This document shows positions 14,159-22,752 of a DNA stretch of 22,918 bases, piece after piece (within the stretch, counting starts at the first letter, position 1; the number at the start of each line of letters is the position of its first letter). Source of the stretch: Desulfurococcales archaeon (GTDB taxonomy: Archaea > Thermoproteota > Thermoprotei_A > Sulfolobales > Ignisphaeraceae). The position numbers were made by a program, and so were the translations under genes. The stretch spans positions 1-22,918 of the forward strand of contig JAMOOB010000013.1 in NCBI GenBank assembly GCA_027066265.1, in the 5' to 3' direction. The notes beneath the pieces are model-generated. The model was not told the DNA's origin and ran no database searches. It worked only from the letters and a program-made list of their open reading frames with translations.

Positions 14159-14545
14159 TTACTTAGCAGCTTTTGCTCTAAGCTCGTTAGCGATCTTGAT
14201 GAGCTCGTCTACGAGATCCTTAGCTCCTCCAGGATCGATGATGCATGCCGATGCGGCTGCAACCTCTATTCCGGCTGCTTCACCTAGCCTCTTCTTGCTA
14301 GGTACGTAGAGGTACGGTACCTTCTTCTCTTCGCAGAGCAGTGGTAGGTGAGCAACTACTTCCGGTGGATCGACGTCTTCTGCGATCAGTACTAGCTTGC
14401 ATAGACCTCTCTCGACACCCTTCGTCGTCTCGTTCGTACCCTTCTTGATCTTGCCTCCCGTCTCCCTAGCCTTCCTAAGAGCTTCGTAGGCTTTCTCAGC
14501 TACATCTGGTGGAGTCTCGAACCTTACGTAGAAGGGCTTGGACAT
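14159..14545 (-). CDS. rpl7ae: 50S ribosomal protein eL8 (L7Ae), kink-turn RNA-binding protein
   Basis: A 128-residue L7Ae with the kink-turn binding region KGTNETTKGVERG (37-49) and LIAEDVDPPEVVAHLPLLCE (53-72). Besides its place in the large subunit, archaeal L7Ae is a shared subunit of C/D-box and H/ACA sRNPs and of RNase P. It starts with ATG at 14545 behind its own TATA-like box and converges on the inverted eS28. Confidence 0.97.
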   Translation of the reverse strand: MSKPFYVRFETPPDVAEKAYEALRKARETGGKIKKGTNETTKGVERGLCKLVLIAEDVDPPEVVAHLPLLCEEKKVPYLYVPSKKRLGEAAGIEVAAASACIIDPGGAKDLVDELIKIANELRAKAAK

Positions 14546-14594
14546 GGCTCATCCCCATCCCTTACGTCGTCGCCGGTGATAGGGCTACGCAAAG

Positions 14595-14604
14595 GTTTAA
14601 AAAC
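14595..14604 (-). promoter_or_regulatory. TATA-like promoter of eL8
   Basis: GTTTTTAAAC on the minus strand is centred about 55 bases before the eL8 ATG, in the 69-base gap behind glutamyl-tRNA synthetase. Transcription would start near 14574 with a leader of roughly 29 bases. Confidence 0.55.
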
Positions 14605-14614
14605 TTATCTCGCT

Positions 14615-16396
14615 TCAGTCGTGGGCATACATCACGGTTACTCTACTCTTAGTCTTGGAGTCTATCCTTCCGAATCCTATGCGAACCATCTGAACGACTT
14701 CCCCTACCCCGATCTCGGTAAGCAGAGCTTTCTCACCCAAAGCAACGCCATCTCTAGGAACCTTGATCAGCTTAAGCCCCTCGGCACGGTATATCGATAC
14801 GCGTACAGCATGCTCGACCGGTACCCACTGAACGATCTGTAGACCACGCTTCCTAGCATCGTCAACGTTCGTACTGAGGAACTTCGCTACAACGTGATCT
14901 CCTCGCTCTTCAACGAACTCGATGTTTGCGAACTCCATGAGCCTAACCCCCTTTTCGCGGAACTCTTCGTAGTCCTTCCTAGAGATGTAGACCTCGGGCT
15001 TCGTCAAGGTATAGCTCCTCTTTCCGAGATCCGTCGATGGGTGGTACCTAATCGATACCGTTACGGGCGTTTCGAGACCTTCGATCACAACCTTCACCGG
15101 ATTCAACACGACGAATACTCTCCTACACTTCCGATCAGCGATCTTCCTGTTGAGAGCCGCTATGTTTTCCCACGCTACCGATGCATCGGTAGGTTTCGTA
15201 CCTAGCTCTAGGATGAGTTGCCTAATGGTTTCGGGCAGAATCCCTCTCCTACGTAGAGCCGCTATCGTTCCGAACCTAATGTCGTCGACCCCCATGAACT
15301 TCGTTCCACCTTTGCGAAGCAGTTCCTTGATCTTGGATTTGCTGAGTATAAATCCTACGAGGAATACCCGTCCGAAGTTGATTACTTCGGGGTACCTCCA
15401 TCCAAGATGCTTGTAGAGGAACATCTGCTTAACGGTATTCACAGCGTGTTCACGTCCTCGAAGAATATGGGTTACCCCCATCAAGTGATCGTCTACAGCC
15501 GCTGCAAAGTTGTACGTTGGCCATACGCGGTACTTATCACCTACGATTGGATGGGGATGCTTCTCCGTATCGATGATCCTGAACGCGACCCAGTCCCTTA
15601 CCGAGGGATCTGGATAGCTGAGATCGGTCTTTATTCGTAGAACTGCTTCTCCTTCACCGTAGTCTCCGCGAAGCATCTTCTCGAATCGCTCTAGCTGTAC
15701 CTCTACGGGTTCGTCTCGATGAGGACAAGGTTTGCCGGCATCGCGATACTTCCTAAATTCCTGGGGTGGGCATAGATCTACGTAGGCACCTCCAACCTCT
15801 ATCAACTTCTTCGCGATTTCGTAGTATATCTCCATCCTAAGGCTCTGTACGTACTCTTCGTCCCACGATAGTCCAAGCCATCGAAGATCTTCGCGAATCA
15901 TCTCGTAGGCTTCAGGCATCGGTACCTTGATCCTTGGATCGGTGTCTTCGAACCTTAGAACGAACTTGCCGTTGTACATACGTGCATACTCGTGGCTAAG
16001 TATCGCAGCTCTCGCATTGCCTAGATGAATCACGAAGTCGGGGTTCGGTGCGAACCTCGTCTTTACGTAGCCCCAGACCTCTACGTTGGGTAGCGGTGGT
16101 AGATGCTTCTCTTCGCTAACGCTAGGCTTCTTCTCGGTGACTCCAAGCTCTTCCGCAAGCCTCTTGATGTCGTCGGGGCTCATGCTGTTGATCTCCTCCA
16201 CGATGCGGGTAACGATCTTCGCGATCTCTCGTGCGTAGGGTTTGAGCTCCTTGAGCTCCCCCAACACCTTGTTTATCACGGGTCCTGGCCTGGCTTTACC
16301 GAACTTGAGCGCGTTCTCTACTGCGTACCTACGAGCTACTCGTTCAACTAGATCTAGGTTGGGTACGCTTGACGAGCTTTCTGATCCGGGAACCAT
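14615..16396 (-). CDS. gltX: glutamyl-tRNA synthetase (archaeal type)
   Basis: A 593-residue class I synthetase. After an archaeal N-terminal helical domain (YAVENALKFG near residue 25) comes the Rossmann domain with the HIGH-type motif HLGN (124-127) in FAPNPDFVIHLGNARA. The KMSKS-type loop LSKSK follows near residue 355, then the GlnRS-like beta-barrel anticodon domain. Archaeal GluRS charges tRNA-Glu and usually also tRNA-Gln with Glu, which GatDE then corrects. The conserved N-terminal domain leaves no start further in, so the ATG at 16396 must lie about 53 bases inside the end of the DUF2118-like gene. Confidence 0.96.
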   Translation of the reverse strand: MVPGSESSSSVPNLDLVERVARRYAVENALKFGKARPGPVINKVLGELKELKPYAREIAKIVTRIVEEINSMSPDDIKRLAEELGVTEKKPSVSEEKHLPPLPNVEVWGYVKTRFAPNPDFVIHLGNARAAILSHEYARMYNGKFVLRFEDTDPRIKVPMPEAYEMIREDLRWLGLSWDEEYVQSLRMEIYYEIAKKLIEVGGAYVDLCPPQEFRKYRDAGKPCPHRDEPVEVQLERFEKMLRGDYGEGEAVLRIKTDLSYPDPSVRDWVAFRIIDTEKHPHPIVGDKYRVWPTYNFAAAVDDHLMGVTHILRGREHAVNTVKQMFLYKHLGWRYPEVINFGRVFLVGFILSKSKIKELLRKGGTKFMGVDDIRFGTIAALRRRGILPETIRQLILELGTKPTDASVAWENIAALNRKIADRKCRRVFVVLNPVKVVIEGLETPVTVSIRYHPSTDLGKRSYTLTKPEVYISRKDYEEFREKGVRLMEFANIEFVEERGDHVVAKFLSTNVDDARKRGLQIVQWVPVEHAVRVSIYRAEGLKLIKVPRDGVALGEKALLTEIGVGEVVQMVRIGFGRIDSKTKSRVTVMYAHD

Positions 16397-16901
16397 CAAC
16401 TATCACCGCTACGTACCTCTGCAGTTCGCTCGGAACTACCTCGCCTACGTATATCGCAACACCCCTAGTCTTAGACCTTACTACCCTAACCTCGAGCTTA
16501 CCCGTAACGATGTAGAAGATCCTCTGACCCTCCTCAACGCCATCGCCTTCCTTGATGAGGGGGCAAACCCTCTTACCGGATGCCTCTACGATCTCTAGCT
16601 CCGTTCCGCGCTCTAGGTACAGCACTTCGTTTCCGAGCTCGATCGCTAGATCCGTTGCTGTACGCTTCTCCACGAGATCCACTACGAGTCCTGGAACAAC
16701 GTTGTACATGATCTCTACGAACGGATCCTCGCAATCGTCTTCGTACGCCTCTCCACGTTCTAGGTCTAGGCAGAGCCTCTTCTTCTCGTTAACGAAGTTG
16801 TTGAGATCGCTTAGAGCTACCTCTAGAGGTAGCTGAATCCAGCTCATTCTACTCCTAAGCTCGTTCAACGAACTCTTCCTCACGTAGGCGTGGGGAAACA
16901 T
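16344..16901 (-). CDS. DUF2118-like conserved archaeal protein
   Basis: A 185-residue protein without a known reaction. The C-terminal half, from about residue 95 (ELGNEVLYLERGTELEIVE, then GDGVEEGQRIFYIVTGKLEVR), looks like a biotinyl/lipoyl-type barrel-sandwich domain. It has no biotinylation Lys in an AMKM context. I believe it belongs to DUF2118, a family found in crenarchaea beside polyprenyl synthase and gltX, but that is recall and not a search. It sits between the polyprenyl diphosphate synthase and gltX genes, and its last 53 bases overlap gltX. There is no signal peptide or membrane segment. Confidence 0.6.
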   Translation of the reverse strand: MFPHAYVRKSSLNELRSRMSWIQLPLEVALSDLNNFVNEKKRLCLDLERGEAYEDDCEDPFVEIMYNVVPGLVVDLVEKRTATDLAIELGNEVLYLERGTELEIVEASGKRVCPLIKEGDGVEEGQRIFYIVTGKLEVRVVRSKTRGVAIYVGEVVPSELQRYVAVIVDGSRIRKLVKRTQPRSS

Positions 16902-16903
16902 GG

Positions 16904-17899
16904 TCAGCGCCTACGACGAACGATGTACTCGACGAGCTTCTTCATCAATTCGAAGGCTTCGGAATCCCTAGACGTTATCCTTGAGAGCTGTTGAAGTGCT
17001 CGCTGTGCGTACTCTTCGGCTAACCTAATGCTGTAATCGATGCCCCCAACCTCTACGATCTTCTTCGCAGCCCACTCCAGCTCCTCTCTAGACGCTTCTC
17101 GATTCCCTAGAATGCGCAGAAACTTCTCACGATCTTCACCACCGAGCTTCTCGAGAGCGTAGATTATCGGTAACGATCTCTTTCCCTCCCTGATATCGCT
17201 GTACACGGGTTTCCCAAGCTCTTGCTCGGTACCCACGATCCCGAGAATATCGTCTCTTATCTGGAACGCGATTCCTGCAAACCTAAGGGCTTCCCCAAGA
17301 GCTTCTACCTCGGCTTCGCTACCGCCACCAACGATAGCTCCTATCCTTGCGGATGCGCGTAGAAGTGCAGCAGTCTTCTTCTCAACCATCTCTATGTACG
17401 TACCTAGCTCGATCCTATCCATGCTAGGCAGCAACATGTCGAGGGTCTGACCCTCGGCAACGGTTATGGATGCCTCGGCTAGCTCCTTCACTGCCCACGC
17501 TATGCGATCCGGTGGTACTCCGCGCGTAGCTTCATCGAGGAGCATTCTGAAAGCGTATGCATGCAACGTGTCTCCGGCTACGATCGCTAGCTCTACTCCC
17601 CACAGCTTGTGAACCGTTGGCACTCCCCTCCTAAGCTCATCCCTATCTATTATATCGTCGTGTATCAGAGTGAACGTGTGTAGCACCTCCACAGCAGCGG
17701 CAGCAGGTATGGCAACGTCTTCGTTACTACCCACGATCCTAGCGCTCAGCACCGTTATCAGGGGGCGAAGCCTCTTACCTCCAGCAACGATGTAGTGCCT
17801 ACATGCTTCGTAGAGCCGCCTAGGTTCTCTCGAGAGCTTGCTAAGGATGTACTCATCGACTTTCCTAGCTACGTGCTTGGCGTAGTCTAGGAGCTCCAC
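16904..17899 (-). CDS. polyprenyl diphosphate synthase (geranylgeranyl/farnesyl diphosphate synthase)
   Basis: A 331-residue (from the chosen start) trans-prenyltransferase that condenses IPP with allylic diphosphates to the C15-C20 chains of archaeal lipids. It has GGKRLRP, the first Asp-rich motif DDIIDRDE (around residue 81), a Phe five positions before it as in archaeal GGPP synthases, KKTAALL, GIAFQIRDDILG and the late lysine region. The last-mentioned second motif is of DDxxG type. GTG 17899 is preferred because GGGGTGG lies about eight bases upstream. GTG 17920 would add seven residues and lengthen the overlap with the isomerase gene to 34 bases. It lies in the isoprenoid operon. Confidence 0.93.
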   Translation of the reverse strand: MELLDYAKHVARKVDEYILSKLSREPRRLYEACRHYIVAGGKRLRPLITVLSARIVGSNEDVAIPAAAAVEVLHTFTLIHDDIIDRDELRRGVPTVHKLWGVELAIVAGDTLHAYAFRMLLDEATRGVPPDRIAWAVKELAEASITVAEGQTLDMLLPSMDRIELGTYIEMVEKKTAALLRASARIGAIVGGGSEAEVEALGEALRFAGIAFQIRDDILGIVGTEQELGKPVYSDIREGKRSLPIIYALEKLGGEDREKFLRILGNREASREELEWAAKKIVEVGGIDYSIRLAEEYAQRALQQLSRITSRDSEAFELMKKLVEYIVRRRR

Positions 17900-18996
17900 G
17901 ACTGGGACCACCCCATGCACGATACGTAGGCACGAGTATTTCTGAGCTTGAGCTTCCTAGCACAGATCCACTCCGCCAATCTTCCGTAGACAACGATACT
18001 GCATCGCTTCACGTCTTCGATGGTTCTAGAGCCCGTGAGTAGCATCGCCATCCTCAACTCGTAGACTATCTTATCGAGTTCGCGACTACCCGTCATCACG
18101 GCTACGAGAGCTGGCCACGCGATACCGGCTAGATCTGCTCCTAGAGCTATGCTCTTCAACACATCTATACCGCTACGAATACCACCGCTCGCAATGATCA
18201 CTGCGTCGGGTGCTGCGCTACGTACTTCGACCACGGACACCGCCGTAGGTATGCCCCAACCCATGAAGTTGCGAGCTACTTCTACGAATAGAGGGTCGTC
18301 TCCTCGTCTCGATGCACGAATCCACTCAATCTTTATCCAGTTCGTACCTCCGGCTCCAGCAACATCGAAGATCCTTACCCCGATCTCGTACAGCGTTCGT
18401 GCAACCTCCATCGAGAGACCCGTACCCACCTCCTTGACTATGATCGGTACGCTGAGGACTTCCAACGCTCTCCTAATCCCATCGACGATTCCACGGAAAT
18501 CGCGATCGCCTTCCGGTTGAACTAGCTCCTGCGCTGGGTTTAGGTGCACGGCAAGCGCATCTGCTTCGATAGAGCTTACGAGGTTCTCGATCTCTTCTCT
18601 CCTCATCTTAGCGAGCTGAACCCCTCCGATGTTGGCTATCACCGGTACGTCTCGAGCTATCTCTCTCACTACCCTGTAGCTCCTAACGAGGTTCGGATCC
18701 TTCAGCATCGGTCTCTGGCTACCGACCCCTATCGCTATACCCATGCTCTGTGCAAGCTCAGCTAGCTTAGCATTGACTTTCTCGAGCTGCGGAGAGCCCC
18801 CCGTCATCCCCTCGATGATGAGGGGAGCACGAAGTTCGTACCCTAAGAACTTCACCCTCGTATCGACATCGTCTATCGAGAGCTCGGGAAGAGCTATGTG
18901 TACAGGATGGACGTACTCCAACCAGGTCGAGCACGGTCCTTGACTCTCTCTAGATAGAGCTATCTCTAGGTGTTCACGCTTCCTATCAAGTTCCAT
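17887..18996 (-). CDS. fni: isopentenyl-diphosphate delta-isomerase, type 2 (FMN-dependent)
   Basis: A 369-residue type 2 IDI that interconverts IPP and DMAPP using reduced FMN. Recognisable parts: RKREHLEIAL at the N-terminus, the TIM-barrel segments IIEGMTGGSPQLEKVN, AIGVGSQRPMLKDP, HLNPAQELVQPEGDR, IVKEVGTGLS, VAGAGGTNW and ASGGIRSGIDVLKSIALGAD. The ATG at 18996 is chosen because the family starts just before RKREH; it overlaps the isopentenyl phosphate kinase gene by about 11 bases. It operates with the kinase upstream and the prenyl synthase downstream. Confidence 0.96.
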   Translation of the reverse strand: MELDRKREHLEIALSRESQGPCSTWLEYVHPVHIALPELSIDDVDTRVKFLGYELRAPLIIEGMTGGSPQLEKVNAKLAELAQSMGIAIGVGSQRPMLKDPNLVRSYRVVREIARDVPVIANIGGVQLAKMRREEIENLVSSIEADALAVHLNPAQELVQPEGDRDFRGIVDGIRRALEVLSVPIIVKEVGTGLSMEVARTLYEIGVRIFDVAGAGGTNWIKIEWIRASRRGDDPLFVEVARNFMGWGIPTAVSVVEVRSAAPDAVIIASGGIRSGIDVLKSIALGADLAGIAWPALVAVMTGSRELDKIVYELRMAMLLTGSRTIEDVKRCSIVVYGRLAEWICARKLKLRNTRAYVSCMGWSQSWSS

Positions 18997-19768
18997 GCCT
19001 AACCAACCTCGTACACCGTTCGGGGATTCCACAGAGAGCTTGAAGAACGTAGCCTCTCCTACGACCGTTGAATATCACCACCTCGCGAATACCATCTACG
19101 AAGTACTTCGTTGCGAGTTCGAGCTTCGTCCTCATACCTCCCGTAACATCGATTCCACTACTTCCCCCAACGCTTCGCAGAACCTCGTCTAGCTTCTCTA
19201 CCTCTACGAGATTCAGTAGCTTAGCGTTTGGATTTCGTGGATCTCGATCGAATACCCCATCGACATTGGTTGCGAAGAGGATTCTGCTCGGCACGATGCT
19301 GCTCGCTAGGATCCACGCAAGTTCGTCTCCCGAAACGATTCTCATGGTCTCGATCCCTAGCACGATGTCTCCGTACAGCACGGGTACCGCTCCATGGCTC
19401 AGCATCGCTAGGATGGGATCGATGCTTACGACGAGTCTTTCTCTCTCTAGGTAGGCGAGTGCATGCGTATCGATGCCTACGGCAGGTACTCCTAGTCTAT
19501 GCAGAGCATCCACCACGATCTCGTTCAGCTCCCTCATGTAGTAAGCTACCTGCACAGCCATGTCTAGACTGTTCGAAGCTCCGTGCTCGGCAACGATGTA
19601 GTGTCCGTAGCTTCCACCACCGTGTACGAGTACTAGATTCTCAACGCATCCTCTATCCAGTGCGTAAGCGATTTCCTCGGCTATGTTGTAGAGTGTTCTC
19701 AGTTCGAGCGAGAACGGTTTTTCCTTCGATGAGAACACCGAGCCTCCTATCTTGAGCACCGTCAGCAT
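18986..19768 (-). CDS. ipk: isopentenyl phosphate kinase
   Basis: A 260-residue amino-acid-kinase-fold enzyme that phosphorylates isopentenyl phosphate to IPP, the last step of the archaeal variants of the mevalonate pathway. Key parts: Lys6 in VLKIGGSV, the glycine loop HGGGSYGH (49-56) with the catalytic His56 specific for this family, and later TNVDGVFDRDP and GGMRTKLE. It starts with ATG and overlaps the end of the GHMP-like gene by seven bases; the isomerase follows with an overlap. Confidence 0.95.
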   Translation of the reverse strand: MLTVLKIGGSVFSSKEKPFSLELRTLYNIAEEIAYALDRGCVENLVLVHGGGSYGHYIVAEHGASNSLDMAVQVAYYMRELNEIVVDALHRLGVPAVGIDTHALAYLERERLVVSIDPILAMLSHGAVPVLYGDIVLGIETMRIVSGDELAWILASSIVPSRILFATNVDGVFDRDPRNPNAKLLNLVEVEKLDEVLRSVGGSSGIDVTGGMRTKLELATKYFVDGIREVVIFNGRRRGYVLQALCGIPERCTRLVRHGT

Positions 19769-20574
19769 GGTTCGAGCACCAGCTCCACCATCTCTACTCC
19801 TCCGCTAGGCTTAGGTACCAGTACCCCATCTATGCTGAGATCCGTGGAGCCACATACCTTGGCAAGGCATCTGGATAAGCCTAGGTACAGCTCGTAGAGG
19901 TTCCGAATCCTAGCATCGATGCGCCCCGTTCTGAGTACCGATGCTAGCTGTGTCGCTATGTATGTGTAGAGCTTTGCTATTAGGGAGAGCGTGTTTCTAT
20001 CGAGACACGTACTCGTTATCGGTACGTTCCCTACATCGACGACTCTACGAACTTCGATGCGTAGCGGTTCCGTATCGAACGTTATCGGATCCTCGTAAGC
20101 TCGTCCAATGCATGGAGACGATAGTAGGTAGCTGCATCTCAATGCTTCCACGATTCCGGGATCCATCGATGTTGCTACTCGATCTGCTTCGCATAGCGAT
20201 GGCAAGAGGTTCGCCATCTCGTTCCTACTCATTCCTGAAGCAATGCGTAGGATCTCCGTAGTTGCAGCAACGTAGTCGAAGATTTTCGGGAGCTTGGTAC
20301 GGTTCTCGATCTCTATCGAAGCACGTACATCGAGTGCTAAACCCATTCTCTTCAGAAGCTCTTCAACGAACTTCTTGACGGGTTCAGCTACGTCTGGCTC
20401 CATGTTCTCGATCGTTACCGAAGGCGTAGAGCGTATCCGTAGACGTAGAGAGATCCTTATCGCTACCTCTATCGATGTAGGGATCGCTACGTGGGGAAGG
20501 AAGAGTTCTTCGGTAGGTAAGCAGAGGAGAAGAATCGAAGCACGCCTACGTTCTTCAACGAAAAACTTCTTCAT
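19762..20574 (-). CDS. degenerate GHMP-kinase-like protein in the mevalonate kinase position (function unknown)
   Basis: A 270-residue protein at the spot where crenarchaeal lipid operons often carry mevalonate kinase (between uS2 and isopentenyl phosphate kinase). Its pattern can be laid on the GHMP fold: an N-terminal strand pair (LFLPHVAIPTSIEVAIRISL), a middle helix region (FDYVAATTEILRIASG, 99-114), LCEADRVATSMDPGIVEAL (127-145) matching the region after the P-loop, and a C-terminal PSGGVEMVEL (256-265) like motif 3. The phosphate-binding Gly/Ser loop of real GHMP kinases is absent (RTKLPK, 92-97, in its place). Kinase activity is therefore doubtful. It may be a divergent enzyme, a subunit, or a protein of another fold. 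Length is shorter than usual mevalonate kinases (about 310). Confidence 0.45.
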   Translation of the reverse strand: MKKFFVEERRRASILLLCLPTEELFLPHVAIPTSIEVAIRISLRLRIRSTPSVTIENMEPDVAEPVKKFVEELLKRMGLALDVRASIEIENRTKLPKIFDYVAATTEILRIASGMSRNEMANLLPSLCEADRVATSMDPGIVEALRCSYLLSSPCIGRAYEDPITFDTEPLRIEVRRVVDVGNVPITSTCLDRNTLSLIAKLYTYIATQLASVLRTGRIDARIRNLYELYLGLSRCLAKVCGSTDLSIDGVLVPKPSGGVEMVELVLEPC

Positions 20575-20583
20575 TGCGTATCG

Positions 20584-21207
20584 CTAGATCTGGGTCTCGA
20601 ACTCTTCGTAGCCTACCGGAAGGTCTTCGTCTGGTTTCAGTACTCCACGTTCTCTAAGCACTTGCCTTGCTAGGATCCAGAAGAGTAGAGCTAGCGATTT
20701 ACGACCTTTGTTGTTTCCTGGAATCGCTAGGTCTACACCGTTCAGCTTGTTGTCGGTGCTCACGAACGCTACCACGGGGATCCCTATCTCGATAGCTTCG
20801 TCGAGTGCTTGGCTATCTACTCTTGGATCCGATAGAACGATTACATCGGGTTCGTGGTACCATTCAAGCCTTGGATTCGTGAGTGTTCCTGGAATGAATC
20901 GCTCGACTACGGGTTTCGCTCCAGTGAACTCTGCGAATCTTAGAACGGGTCGATAGCCGTACTGTCTCGTTGATACGACCATTATGCGATCGGGTTCGAA
21001 TCGTGCCAAGAACTTGCCGGCGATTCGAAGTCTTTCATCGGTCTTCCTAACGTCTATGATGTAGAGTCCATCGGGTCGTACTCTGAACACGAACTTCTCC
21101 ATGTGTTTCGTACAGCTGTGGGTACCGATGTGTACGCCAGCCTGTAGGTATACTTCTAGCGGTACGAGAAAGCTCATTCCTTCACGGCTCTCCGAAGCCA
21201 TCGTCAT
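20584..21207 (-). CDS. rps2: 30S ribosomal protein uS2
   Basis: A 207-residue archaeal uS2 (SA/laminin-receptor family). Diagnostic parts are LQAGVHIGTHSCTKHM, GLYIIDVRKTDERLRIA, RFIPGTLTNP, PDVIVLSDPRVD and AIPGNNKGRKSLALLFW. The ATG at 21207 overlaps the stop of rpo10 as TGATG, indicating coupled translation; a second ATG at 21201 is possible. The lipid genes follow directly. Confidence 0.97.
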   Translation of the reverse strand: MTMASESREGMSFLVPLEVYLQAGVHIGTHSCTKHMEKFVFRVRPDGLYIIDVRKTDERLRIAGKFLARFEPDRIMVVSTRQYGYRPVLRFAEFTGAKPVVERFIPGTLTNPRLEWYHEPDVIVLSDPRVDSQALDEAIEIGIPVVAFVSTDNKLNGVDLAIPGNNKGRKSLALLFWILARQVLRERGVLKPDEDLPVGYEEFETQI

Positions 21208-21404
21208 CACCTAACGGCGTAGTACATGGCTTCCCTAATCAAGTCTACGTGGGATAGAAGCATTCTTCGACAGCAGTACCTCTTAATGCCTAGCTCGTCC
21301 AGAACCTTCTTAGGATCCTCACCGTTCTCAACTCTACGCTTGAACTCTTCCCATACCCTAGCTATAGGGTATCCACAGGTAAAACAGCGTACGGGTATGA
21401 TCAT
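21207..21404 (-). CDS. rpo10: DNA-directed RNA polymerase subunit Rpo10 (RpoN)
   Basis: A 65-residue homologue of Rpb10. The zinc bundle is complete: CFTCG (C7, C10) and the adjacent C44-C45 in RYCCRRM. It is part of the Rpo3-Rpo11-Rpo10-Rpo12 assembly platform, and Rpo3 is encoded at the head of the same operon. ATG start, seven bases behind uS9. Confidence 0.97.
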   Translation of the reverse strand: MIIPVRCFTCGYPIARVWEEFKRRVENGEDPKKVLDELGIKRYCCRRMLLSHVDLIREAMYYAVR

Positions 21405-21410
21405 GGTTCG

Positions 21411-21896
21411 TCACCTGTAGGACTTCTGCCTAAATCTACGAGCGCTGTACCTAAGCCACTTCTCTGGCTCAGTTCTTCTCGGGTCTCCAGCTAGCATGGT
21501 TCGGTCGAACTCTTTGTAGAGCTCCTTTAGCTCAGGTATGTTGAAGTACGCTACGAGTCCTCGCGCAATCGCCATCCTAACAGCGTCTGCCTGCGCCATG
21601 ACTCCTCCTCCCTCTACCTTCACATCGATGTCTACGCTATTGCGTAGCTGTGGCGATAGTAGGAGAAGCGGCTCCATCATCTTGAGCCTAGCCATCTCGA
21701 TGGGCCAGATCTCGATCGGGACACCGTTGATCCTAACTCTACCCTCTCCCGGCTTGATTACTGCTCTAGCGATCGCAGTCTTTCTCTTACCTACGCTTAT
21801 CACGATCCTTCGTCCAGCAATTATCTTTGGGTAGGCTCCCAACACCTTAACTTCCTGCTGTTGCTGAGCCTCTACCTGCTGCGGTACCTGAGTCAT
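21411..21896 (-). CDS. rps9: 30S ribosomal protein uS9
   Basis: A 161-residue uS9. After a glutamine-rich N-terminal leader (VEAQQQQEV) comes the core SVGKRKTAIARAVIKPGEG and the C-terminal LRYSARRFRQKSYR, whose tail reaches the P-site tRNA. The Gln-rich leader of about 30 residues is longer than in many archaea. The ATG at 21896 overlaps the uL13 stop (ATGA). Confidence 0.96.
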   Translation of the reverse strand: MTQVPQQVEAQQQQEVKVLGAYPKIIAGRRIVISVGKRKTAIARAVIKPGEGRVRINGVPIEIWPIEMARLKMMEPLLLLSPQLRNSVDIDVKVEGGGVMAQADAVRMAIARGLVAYFNIPELKELYKEFDRTMLAGDPRRTEPEKWLRYSARRFRQKSYR

Positions 21897-22387
21897 AGAC
21901 CAACACCCTTCCAACCCATCTCCTTAGCTATCTCCGCAACGGTTACGTATTCGAACCTCTTAAGATTGCTTGCCAGCGTATCGCTGAACACGATCCTAGG
22001 CTTGTTGGCTAGCTCCTCCGGTACACCTACGTAAGCACGTACTCTTCTCAACGCTTTCTTTCCTAGCCAGCTATGCTTCGGCAACATACCCCACACAGCT
22101 TTCTTGAATATGTTTATCGGGTTCCTAGGTCGATGCGGTGCATGTCTATACGGGTTCTTGTGAGTCTTTACCTCGAGCCATAGCTTGTAGCTCTCGATAA
22201 CCCTCTTCCTCTCACCCGTAACCACAGCCTTCTCAACGTTTACTACGTGTACTCGGTACCCCATCAACGCTAGCTTTGCTACGTAGCTCGCTAACCTACC
22301 TAGAACCGCTCCCTCGGCATCCACAACGATTTCCCTTCCCTTCAACGTGTTTAGGAACTCTTCGAGTGTAGTTACCTCGAGCGTCAT
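21893..22387 (-). CDS. rpl13: 50S ribosomal protein uL13
   Basis: A 164-residue archaeal uL13 with VVDAEGAVLGRLASYVAKLAL near residue 21, HRPRNPINIFKKAVWGMLP and KALRRVRAYVG. The ATG overlaps the eL18 stop (ATGA), and its own stop overlaps uS9 in the same way. The order Rpo3 - eL18 - uL13 - uS9 - Rpo10 - uS2 is an old archaeal operon. Confidence 0.97.
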   Translation of the reverse strand: MTLEVTTLEEFLNTLKGREIVVDAEGAVLGRLASYVAKLALMGYRVHVVNVEKAVVTGERKRVIESYKLWLEVKTHKNPYRHAPHRPRNPINIFKKAVWGMLPKHSWLGKKALRRVRAYVGVPEELANKPRIVFSDTLASNLKRFEYVTVAEIAKEMGWKGVGL

Positions 22388-22746
22388 ATGATTATCCTCA
22401 CCCCACTACCCTTCGGATTCTCGTTTAAGAGATCGAGGATATGCATAACTCTTCCACCCGCTGCCTTGATCTTCTCTACAGCCGATGCCGAGAACGCCAT
22501 GGCGGCCACCGTCACGGGGTGATCAATTATCCCTGCACCCAACACCTTGCCGGGTACCACAACGGTTTCTCCGGGCTTGGTGTACCTATTGATCTTGCTA
22601 ACGTTGACTACGACCCTTCTTCGAGCTGGTCTCTCCAGTAGCTCGGCTACGTAGCGCCAAATCCTTGCTTTGTGTTGGTTAGCTGCTTTCCTTAGGATCC
22701 TAATCGTTTTCCTCCATACGTAGTTCGTGGGTCCCGTACGTCTCAA
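22384..22746 (-). CDS. rpl18e: 50S ribosomal protein eL18
   Basis: A 120-residue eL18 with ELLERPARRRVVVNVSKINR (36-55), VVPGKVLGAG, and the C-terminal GRVMHILDLLNENPKGSGVRII. It starts with TTG at 22746, six bases behind the end of rpo3. Confidence 0.96.
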   Translation of the reverse strand: MRRTGPTNYVWRKTIRILRKAANQHKARIWRYVAELLERPARRRVVVNVSKINRYTKPGETVVVPGKVLGAGIIDHPVTVAAMAFSASAVEKIKAAGGRVMHILDLLNENPKGSGVRIII

Positions 22747-22752
22747 GGATCG

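Noticed and set aside
19228..19755. 175-residue plus-strand ORF opposite isopentenyl phosphate kinase
   Set aside because: Arg/Cys/Ser-rich shadow with no recognisable domain, against a fully conserved kinase on the other strand.
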